Source: Cucumis sativus
Taxonomy: Eukaryota > Streptophyta > Magnoliopsida > Cucurbitales > Cucurbitaceae
Direction: 5' to 3'
NCBI RefSeq assembly: GCF_000004075.3
Contig: NC_026659.2
Coordinates: 2,046,001-2,110,000 of the forward strand
Length of the DNA: 64,000 nt
This document shows positions 52,041 through 60,403 of the stretch, piece by piece. Numbering within the stretch: the stretch's first letter is position 1; every line of letters starts with the position of its first letter. Both the position numbers and the translations under genes were made by a program. The notes below the pieces were generated by a model that saw only the letters and a program-made list of their open reading frames with translations, made no database searches and had not been told where the DNA came from.

Positions 52041-52439
52041 AATGAGAGAGAAAATATTATCTTTATCAATGCTTATATATATATATATATGATATTGTTC
52101 TTTTTGCAGTTAATTTTATGTAATTTTGTTGCACATTTCAAACATCATACAAGTTTATGAAATTATTGAGATAAAATTCAGTAGAGGTCAATTCAATTTT
52201 ATGTGTATGTATTTAATTAATCATGTTTAAAACTTAATTAATCATGTCTATCCCTTGCATGCTCATATAATTCCTTCATTATTGTTGGTGATTTCATGTA
52301 GTCGACTGTTGATGACTTTTGCAATCATCCCACACAAATAAAAAAAATCAAGAAAAGGAATATTGTTTATGTTTATCTATGACTAAGAGTGTGCTAAAAT
52401 AAAAATAGTAAAATACTTTTAAATTTGAGATATTTTATA
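52041..52439. other. 3'UTR of HOTHEAD-like gene and spacer
   Basis: AT-rich, with an (AT)n tract at 52075-52091. Nothing else is recognised. Confidence 0.5.
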
Positions 52440-52675
52440 ATGGGGTAAAGACAGAACATAAACTTTTAGAATAGTAATACATGCTTTAATTACTATATGT
52501 GTTAAACTCATTAGATAATAACAAATGACTTGGATGATAGTCCACGCATTGAAGGCCCAAGAACATTTTACAAAATTTAAAGAACCATTTAGATAGCCAA
52601 CTTTAAAGAAGAAGATAATATATAGTAAAAGGTAAGAAGATGAAAAAGGGAGGAAAGAAAAAGGAATATGAGATA

Positions 52676-52953
52676 GGATATTCCAAGTTAGTATAGGTAA
52701 AGAAAAGCATCTCTATCTTGTTCTCCATAACTTTCTTTTTGGTCATTGACCATTTTAGCACCTTCATTCACGAGGCAGAGAAATGAGAATGATGATAGGT
52801 CAAAATCAGTATGAGTAGAAGAATCTGTAAGAGAAATTAGGGCTTTCTACAAGGTAAGGGAATAATAATGTAAGTAAAGAAAAGGATATCCAATGGTATA
52901 TGCTTAGGATCCCATATTCTTTTTTCGCATGAAATTTGAGTTCCCTATAAAGG
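52676..52953 (+). promoter_or_regulatory. promoter of MIR399 copy 1: two P1BS elements and TATA box
   Basis: P1BS is the PHR1-binding palindrome GNATATNC. GGATATTC occurs at 52676-52683 and the perfect palindrome GGATATCC at 52884-52891. A TATA box TATAAAGG follows at 52946-52953, 55 bases after the second P1BS. Known MIR399 promoters carry P1BS and are switched on by PHR1 during phosphate starvation. The first element is degenerate in copy 2 (GGATATTA), the second is conserved. Confidence 0.75.
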
Positions 52954-53075
52954 TCTCTTAATCGTAGTGCTGTATAAAAGTATAAGCTCCAATTCCCTCC
53001 ATTTTCATATATATATATATACACACACACAGACATACTCAAAGCGATGCAAATGTTACATATTATATATTTTAT

Positions 53076-53176
53076 TAAGCCGACTAGTAGAAGGGCTTCT
53101 CTCCATTGGCAGGCATAATGACTTAGACTTTCATGTTCTGCCAAAGGAGAGTTGCCCTTCATCTAGTTTTGCTTTA
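53076..53176 (+). ncRNA. MIR399: MIR399 precursor, copy 1
   Basis: A hairpin is visible. The 3' arm contains mature miR399 at 53139-53159 (TGCCAAAGGAGAGTTGCCCT plus one T); the 5' arm contains the star strand at 53093-53113 (GGGCTTCTCTCCATTGGCAG plus G). The two arms pair over almost their full length, with a 25-base loop between them, and the stem extends outwards (AAGCCG-ACTAGTAGAA against TTCATCTAGTTTTGCTT). The mature sequence matches the miR399b/c type except for the last base (T instead of G). miR399 guides cleavage of PHO2 (UBC24) mRNA and so raises phosphate uptake and root-to-shoot transport when phosphate is short. Confidence 0.95.
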
Positions 53177-53320
53177 CTGTTCAAAACAACGACTCTCATA
53201 ACTTATTAGAAAGAAAAAAAAAGAAGGAAAAAGAATTACATCCTCCAAACGTAAAGATGTAGGCTCAGGATTCAAATCATGGGGATGTTAAGACGGTGTG
53301 GTCTCTCTTGGACCTGAAAC

Positions 53321-54837
53321 TTTATGCTCTAGAGAAACCTAGTTGGCTTCCAAACCCAGACACAATGAGGCTAGTTTTCCATTTTAATTTTTAATTTTTT
53401 GTTTTTATGTTTGGTTTCAAAAATCATTTTCCCCTTTTATATCTTTTCTTAATTGATCTATTCTTTTTCTGATTCATGCAGAGAGTTTTGGCCGACGATT
53501 GCCAAGGTTTCTTTGGACAAACCTTCTTGATGGTGGAGATCAAGAAATCGATCGACACAACTAACTGAGTGCGATTTTTTGCGGTTGGTGTTTCTTTCAA
53601 TGATTAAGGGTGATGACAAATAGTTAATTTTTGCTTCAAAATGTTGCCCTTTCTTCCGGAGATGAACGGACAACAACAAACCCTCCACATAATTTTACAA
53701 CGGCTGGTACTTTGGTATTAAGATCTCTCCTACTTCGGGCTTTAGTTGCACGCAGTTTTCCAGTGGCTGTCTATTCTTCGAGTTTACGTACATAAAAAAA
53801 TCCTTGTATTAGTGTGGTGTCCAGCTTACATACTCTACCACAAGCTTAAGTTAGTATAAGAAGTGACCAATTAACTTTTGTCTTAAAATCTGAAATTGGG
53901 TTTTAGATTTTTGCATTTCAGGTAGCATTTGATATTTTTTGCATTTTAGGTAGCATTTGATATTTTAAAATATCAGTAAAAAGTAGATGACAAGATAAAA
54001 ATAAAACAAAATTGTTGCCGTACACAGAACAAAAATTAGTTTTTGAAAATTGGTATTTGTTTTTAGATTATTTTGAATAAGAATTGAAAAATATGCTTCT
54101 TAACAAAAAAAAAAAAAAAACTATGGTAAGGAAATTTGGAGAAAACGTCAAATTTTAAAATTAGAAAATAATATAATTGTAGTAGATGAGATTTGAACAC
54201 AAGACCTTGAGGTTTTAGAAGAAAACATAGTTACTATACTAAAGGTATAATATAGTAAAAATAAACATTATTTAAAATATGTTGTAATTTAACGCTTCAA
54301 AATTAATATTAAAATATAAAAATTGGGAATGTGAAGGTCACGATGCCCCTGACCTCTTAATAGATCCGCTCATGATTTTAATTATGTAACAAATTAATTA
54401 ATATTTTCGATCTAAATTTGTAAAATATTTCATTAAATAATAGCACTACTTAGGACTAAATATTTATACTTATAACTAAATTGATACTTATTCAAGTGTA
54501 TGAACTAAATACTATTAAATTTATAAAAAGATGAACTAAATCGTTACAAACTAATTTCCAAACACTAAAATTATTACTTATGTATATAAAAATTTAGGGA
54601 CGAAAAGTATTTTAAATTTTTTTGTAGACATATCTGAAATCTTATTAAAAATTAGATACATGGTAAAGCATATGAACATTTAGACTTTGAGCTTATTTAA
54701 TTCGATCTTAACAACGTAAATCTTTAAATTTTCAATTTTAGGGTAGTACGTTTAAATCTTTACTACTTACTTAATAGAAATTAAATTAAAAGTTTAGAAT
54801 ATTAAACGTTAACTTCAATCTAAATCTAACATGACAG
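53321..54837. other. intergenic between MIR399 copy 1 and kinase pseudogene
   Basis: AT-rich. Includes a 28-base tandem duplication at 53910-53966 (GGTAGCATTTGATATTT twice) and a poly-A run near 54104-54120. No gene is supported. Confidence 0.55.
53910..53966. repeat. tandem duplication, period 28
   Basis: Two copies of TTGCATTT(C/T)AGGTAGCATTTGATATTTT-like sequence, differing at one base. Confidence 0.85.
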
Positions 54838-55470
54838 ATTCTCCCGAAAGCATCTCAACCAAAATGTAACCCAAGGACCATATCAAATGCTAATTCAGGT
54901 GACATATATATTGTGGTACACTACAAACTATTCCCTCTTGATCATCCATTTTCTCGTGCCTCAAATATGAAAGTCCAAAGTTGATCAGCAATCTTCAACT
55001 TCATCTTCCCATTCACGTTGAGGGAATACTAGAATGTTTTTAATTGGCTTGATGAGGTCGACATGCAAAGCCTCACGATGAACGCAAGATAGGCCCTCTC
55101 TAAGTATCATTTTTAAGACGGTACTCTTTCACATAATCTTCAGACATTTTATTTCGTTGTTTGATCAAATCAGCTAAAGTTCCTACACCAACATACTCTA
55201 ACTCTAACCTAAGATTATAAAAAGTATTATAAGGAGAATCTTTTTTTTCTACCGTAATCTCATCTCCAAAACATTGAACAATTTCTAAAACATCCCACGG
55301 AATGTTAAGTTTCAAAACTGGTTCTTTCCATAACAATGAAAATGAAGTTGAAGAGGAGATACTTTTTAACAGCAAAATAATGAAAAAGTCCAATAATATT
55401 TCGTTTTGCTAATAGCACCGTACGTACTATAAGAACCTTTGATTCAAAACTTTGATTGGACTCCAATTTG
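54838..55470 (-). pseudogene. decayed MAPKKK-like protein kinase
   Basis: Read on the minus strand, kinase motifs appear in correct order but in different frames with stops. There is a glycine-loop-like GSYSTYGAISKT (about 55450-55410); an open 97-codon piece from 55393 with WDVLEIVQCFGDEITVEKKD and VGVGTLADLIKQRNKMSED; after a frameshift, LREGLSCVHREALHVDLIKP then NILVFP (catalytic loop, HRDLK degraded); KLKIADQ where DFG is expected; YMSPELA (APE motif); and SLGYILVEMLSG after another shift. Essential residues of the HRD and DFG motifs are lost. Plant MAPKKK17/18/20-like kinases are intronless and read this way, so this looks like a dead duplicate. It lies between the two MIR399 blocks. Confidence 0.85.
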
Positions 55471-56979
55471 GTCATCATGTTTATATAAGAGAGCGTTGAA
55501 GAAAAAAGAATTATAAACTAATTAAAGATGGATTATCGTTAGTAATTATGGATTAAATGGAAGCGTTGGGGACAATATAGGGTTTTAGAGAAATATAAAA
55601 ACTAAAACGAAATGGGTGTGAATATTTTGTATGGAACATTTTCAAATATAATAAAAAAAATTAAACTATTTATACACTAGCAAAATCATCAAATTTTCTA
55701 TAATTTATTTGAGTTTTTTTTTCTATATTTCGGTGATAGTTTCAATTTTTTTTTTTTTTTGCCTATTTACTACGATTCCTCTATTTGGATCTCCAAAAAG
55801 AAAATTAAGAAAAATTTAATATTGTTATTATTATTTTATTTTATTTCCTAGTGTTTCCGAATTTGAAGAGATATCTAAATTATACTGTTAAAAAAAGTTA
55901 ATATATAATCATAATGTTTAATCTTTTTTGGTTTTTAATTTTTTTAATTAAACCCAACCATTCATCACCACCGAGACAATCGAGCCAAAATCAAATTAAT
56001 TGTATTTTGTTGTAGACTTCTTCTTCGAGTAGGAAGATTGAGGTATGTTTTATGTTTGAAATATAAGTTTAAACAACAAATTAGTTTTCAAATATATTTT
56101 TTAATTTTCGAAGTCTAATTTTTGTTTCTATAATTTATCTAGGAAATTAAGTTTTTCTAAAAAGAAAGTGTGTAAAAGACATAATCGAGAAAACTTGAGA
56201 GGAAACTGAAATGCTTATATATATATATATATATATATATCCAACAAAACTTCTAATTAGTAAAAAGCAAACTAAAGGGAAATTATTTCAATTTGGTGTC
56301 CAAGTTATAAGTTGACTTCGATGACTGATTATGTTTTAATTAGTTTTTAAGTTTCAAGATTTATACTTCTAACCTTCCTTTTTACTAAACCTTTTTAATT
56401 CATTTGTTTTATTACTTTTCATTCACTCCAATAAGCATAACTATTTTAAATGAGTTGATATAGACCTAAGAAAACTGAAAGATGTCTAATAGTACTTGTA
56501 TATACAAAAGTTAAACTTAATGTCTTATATAACATTTAGTTTTAACATTTTCAAATAGATAAGAAAACTAGTGTGGATGCAAAATTAATATTTTGTGAAT
56601 CCTATGATACAAAAGGTGAGAATTCAAGGATCTATTAGACCATTTTGAAGGCTGAGGGATTATATGTCTAAATATAAAATTTCGTATATTATATTTCTAA
56701 CTTAGCTAAAATATGTTCGATGATCTCCTCCCAACAAACCATAATCAAGTAAAAATAGAAAGAAATTCTAACTTATTTTTAAGGACAATTGGAGGTAGAA
56801 GTATTCAAACCATTGATTGAGTTCTTACTAACACACTCATCACTCATCTCCGTTAATTGAACTATGTTTGACCATGTGAGAAATTTCAACCTTAGTTACA
56901 TGAAAGTAAGCACATTTTGTATGTGTATCTAACATTGATCTCTACTTTTAGTTCCATCATTACCAAAGTGAGATTTTTG
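55471..56979. other. intergenic, AT-rich
   Basis: Contains poly-T runs near 55746-55760 and an (AT)n tract at 56218-56240. No gene is supported. Confidence 0.55.
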
Positions 56980-57371
56980 AAAGGGTAATAAATGTTTAAC
57001 AATTATATGTTAACTTTAGTTAATAACAGATCACTTGGATGACAGCAAAAATATTCGACCCCAAAATTGTTTTATAAGATGTGAAGAACCATTTGAAGCG
57101 TTAGCTTAAAGGAAAACAAGAGAAAGGTGAAAAGGGGGAGAGGAGGAAAAGTGAAAACGAATATGAGTTAGGATATTATATTTTGAGGTTAGTAGAGGTA
57201 AAGAAAAGGCATTTGTGTCTTCTCTCCATAACTTTCTTTTTTATCGTCAATTGCCCGTTCTAGCCCTTTCATTTTCAAGAAGAAAGAGAGATGAGAAATG
57301 ATAAGAAGAATTTGTAAGAGAAATTAGGGTTCTTTTAAAAGGAAAGAGAATAATAATGTAAGGAATGAAAA

Positions 57372-57446
57372 GGATATCCAATGGCATAATGCTTATGATC
57401 CAATATTCTCTTTCCTGATAAAAGAAATTTGAGTTTCCTATAAAGG
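57372..57446 (+). promoter_or_regulatory. promoter of MIR399 copy 2: P1BS and TATA box
   Basis: GGATATCC (perfect P1BS) at 57372-57379 and TATAAAGG at 57439-57446, 60 bases apart, in the same arrangement as in copy 1. Confidence 0.75.
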
Positions 57447-57545
57447 TCTCTCAACCGTGGCGCTGCATAAAAGTATAAGCTCCAATTTCTCCATCTTCAT
57501 AAATATTATAGACCCAAGATCATGCATAGTTTTATAGATTATTGA

Positions 57546-57650
57546 TTAAGCAAACTAGCAGAAGGGCTTCTCTCCATTGGCAGGCAAATTATGGTTTAGC
57601 TTTCATGTCCTGCCAAAGGAGAGTTGCCCTTCATCTGGTTTTGCTTTACC
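57546..57650 (+). ncRNA. MIR399: MIR399 precursor, copy 2
   Basis: Hairpin with mature miR399 on the 3' arm at 57611-57631 (identical to the mature 21-mer of copy 1) and star strand on the 5' arm at 57564-57584 (also identical). The loop is 26 bases and differs from copy 1. The stem extends outward (AAGCAAACTAGCAGAAGGGC against GCCCTTCATCTGGTTTTGCT). Its conservation against diverged flanks suggests that it is still functional. Confidence 0.95.
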
Positions 57651-57771
57651 TCCAAACTCAATTGAGAAAAAAATGTTAATTATGCGAGGTCGGCTCATCC
57701 TCAAAGTGTGAAGGCTCCAAGCTTAGGATTTAGATCATGGGATGTTGGGACTCTGTGTTCTTGGACATAGA

Positions 57772-58170
57772 GCATTACTCCTTAAAAGATCTAAAGAATA
57801 GTGCCTTCAATTCTCTGAGTAATAATCAAGCAAACACGAGAAGTAAGTTAAGTTATGACTCTTTGTCTTTTTATTATTTTTCGTGAAGTCTTGGTGAGAA
57901 TTTTACGAGAGAGAAAAGGACAAAGAATCATAATCTCCTGGTATTTGTTAAACAATGATCAAGAAACTATGACTCCCAGTCTTTTTTTTTTTTTTTTGTA
58001 AAGTCTTGACAAAATATTTACAAGAAAAAGTAGTACAAGGAGTTGTAACTTGTTGGTGCTTGTCAAACGATTAGGAAACTATGACTATCTGTTTTTGCTC
58101 CTATAAAGTACTGGTGGAAAGTTTACGGGAAAATTGATAGAATACACTCTACAGAAAAACAATTAACATA
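57772..58170. repeat. complex repeat, copy 1 (internally repetitive)
   Basis: Repeated phrases GAAACTATGACT, AAGTCTTG(A/G)(C/T)(A/G)A, (T/C)TTTACGAGAGA or variants, and TGGT(A/G)(C/T)TTGT(C/T)AAAC recur about every 120 bases. The block ends with ACACTCTACAGAAAAACAA. It aligns with 59050-59425. Non-coding by inspection. Confidence 0.75.
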
Positions 58171-59049
58171 CAAAATCCCACAAGATTCAGTAGTACTCTC
58201 AACAATTAAGTGTTGAATTAAGCAATCTTATTTTCTGAAAACGGTTTCTTGTTTTGAAGGTTTAAGAAAAACGAAATGAAACAAAACTGAGTAGCACCAC
58301 TTTAAATGTGTGTCCGAGTTTAGAGAGATCTAATTTATACTTTAAAAAAATCTAATATATAGTGGTGAAGTTTAGGCTTTCCTTAGTGATATAAAAATTA
58401 TTTTAAAAAACAAAAATCAATTCCTCTAAATTTAAAATTTTTATTTTGTTGTGAATTTAAAAATACAATAGTGAATGTGATGTTCACAATTTCTAAAAAC
58501 AAGATATAAGAATAAAGAAATAACAACTTTTTTTTGTTTTTAAAAATGCATTATTCGCCCGTTGTTTTATCTTTCTGTATTTTTAAAAAAATAAAAATGA
58601 ATCATGAATTAAACGGGATCTGAATCTTTTATACTTCTACTTTTTAGTTAAATCAAACCACACATCACAACCAAACAATAAGTCAAGGTCAAGTTAAATG
58701 TATTTTATTGTATGTTCTGACAGTGGAATTATAAGTTTGAATAACAATTTTATATATAAAAAAAACTAATAATAAATAATAATCTGGAACATTTTTAAAA
58801 TAACAAAATAAATTAAAATATTTACGAACTAGAACAAAAGGCGAAAATTCTGCTATATGTTATAAATATTTTGTCAAATTTATTACTTTTTACAATTTTC
58901 TTAATAATTTTGTGAGGGTAAACAATTTGTCTTTTTTTTTTCAGTAATTTTTGAAAAAGAATCATTTTTCAAATATAATAAAATGAACAAAAAAAAATTC
59001 TTAAATTTATGGATGATAGCACTATTTAGAATTCAGATAAGGGAGATGT
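58171..59049. other. AT-rich spacer between two copies of the complex repeat
   Basis: No gene or structured RNA is supported. Confidence 0.5.
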
Positions 59050-59425
59050 GAACCTTACACTTAAAAAGGCCTAAAGAAGAGTCATCAATTCTTAATAATT
59101 ATCAAATGACAGAGTAAGTTATCACTCACTATCTTCTCTTCTCTTTTCCGCAAAGTTTTGGTGAAATTTTACAAGAAAAAAGACGCTCATAACTTTCTAG
59201 CATTTGTTAAATGACGAAGAAACTATGTCTTTCTATCTCTTTTCCTCGTGAAGTCTTGACAAAATCTCTACGAGAGAGTCATAATTACTTTCGTAATAAT
59301 TACTTGGTACTTAGACAAACATTTAGAAAACTATTGACTCTGTTTTTGTTCCTATAACTTAGTGGTAGAAAATTTACTGAAAGATTGACAGAACACACTC
59401 TACGGAAAAACAACCAACATAAAGA
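59050..59425. repeat. complex repeat, copy 2
   Basis: Shares order and wording with 57772-58170: TCAATTCT, GAAACTATG, AAGTCTTGACAAAAT, ACGAGAGAG, CTTGGTACTTAGACAAAC, then ACACTCTACGGAAAAACAA. The distance between copies is about 1.28 kb. Confidence 0.75.
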
Positions 59426-60403
59426 AGAACGCTTTCATCCCTTTCTCTGTAATCGTAAAGTGCTTTTACAATTTATTTTTCATTCCTTAAAGTTAGAACA
59501 TGGATAAAGCTTGTATTTCGATTTCTTAAAATTAGTAGCTTTGCGTTTTGGATTAGTTGAGATGCAAATTTTTGGTTCTACCAGAAATCACACATAAACA
59601 GTAAACACTCTTCAACAATAGAATACCAAAATCAAACAGACAAGGAAATGAAGGGGTCCTTTTTTTTTATTAATATTTTACAAAGGAAGGGATTTTTTTA
59701 GAGAGTACAAACTACTCAGAAAATTCAAGTCGCCTTTCAAGTTACTATATATGATAAATGTGTAACATAAACTAATGCATAGTTTATATATATTCTTTCA
59801 ATAAATATATTACTATTCTGAGAAAGAAAATTTTGAAATTAGGTTGAAATTTGTAGAAATGCAATTATTGCAGAAAAATATCTAGAAGAGTTTTCATGAG
59901 TCAAAAAGGTTAAGGATTTTATCATATTTTCCAAGTCAATAAACTGTAATTGTCTCATCACTCTTTGCTATTCTTCCTACATGCTTGTGAAAAGGCAACT
60001 CAAATAATCAAACAACTTCACGAATACGACACGTCGTTTTGTGAACGCATTAACAAAGAAAGAAGAGGTTGAAATTGACCATTCTCCTTCTCTGATATTT
60101 TCCATGAAAGAGCTCCCATCCCAATCCCACCCCCAAAGCTTTCCAATTTGCCATTTTCTATTTGTTACCTTTCTTTTGAAGAAGATCCCATCTGCTTCTA
60201 CACTGATGTCGAAAGGCGTTGTTACGACAACCGCACCCACAAATTGAATGATCTTTTTGTTTGTCTCTTTTGAAGTTTCACCTCCCATATTAATGAGAGA
60301 GCTAATTTGTTCTCCATCACAACGTGGTTGTGACAAATAAACTATTGACCAAAAAGGTTGTTTCTTTCTTATCAATGTTCCATACAGATCAAACTTCAGA
60401 ATT
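59426..60403. other. intergenic and promoter/leader of the MoCo-sulfurase-like gene
   Basis: AT-rich up to about 59970, then more balanced sequence (59980-60400) as expected for a leader and proximal promoter. Open frames on both strands here have no recognisable protein family. Confidence 0.45.

Larger units (their letters stand above)
52440..53320. repeat. MIR399 duplication block, copy 1
   Basis: This block aligns in direct orientation with 56980-57770, about 4.5 kb away. Shared landmarks in order: ACTTGGATGA, AAGAACCATTT, TCTCCATAACTTTCTTTTT, GTAAGAGAAATTAGGG, AAAAGGATATCCAATGG, CTATAAAGGTCTCT, AAAAGTATAAGCTCCAAT, the miR399 hairpin, and downstream GGATT(C/T)A(A/G)ATCATGGG. The whole gene including promoter was therefore duplicated. 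Limits are approximate. Confidence 0.85.
56980..57770. repeat. MIR399 duplication block, copy 2
   Basis: Direct-orientation homologue of 52440-53320. The hairpin arms are nearly identical between copies, whereas flanks and loop differ by many substitutions and small indels, so the duplication is not recent. Confidence 0.85.

Noticed and set aside
52806..53162. 118-codon minus-strand open frame
   Set aside because: Antisense over the MIR399 promoter and hairpin; the microRNA structure and P1BS/TATA arrangement on the plus strand explain the conservation.
53458..53688. 76-codon minus-strand open frame downstream of MIR399 copy 1
   Set aside because: No recognised domain and not preserved in the duplicated block.
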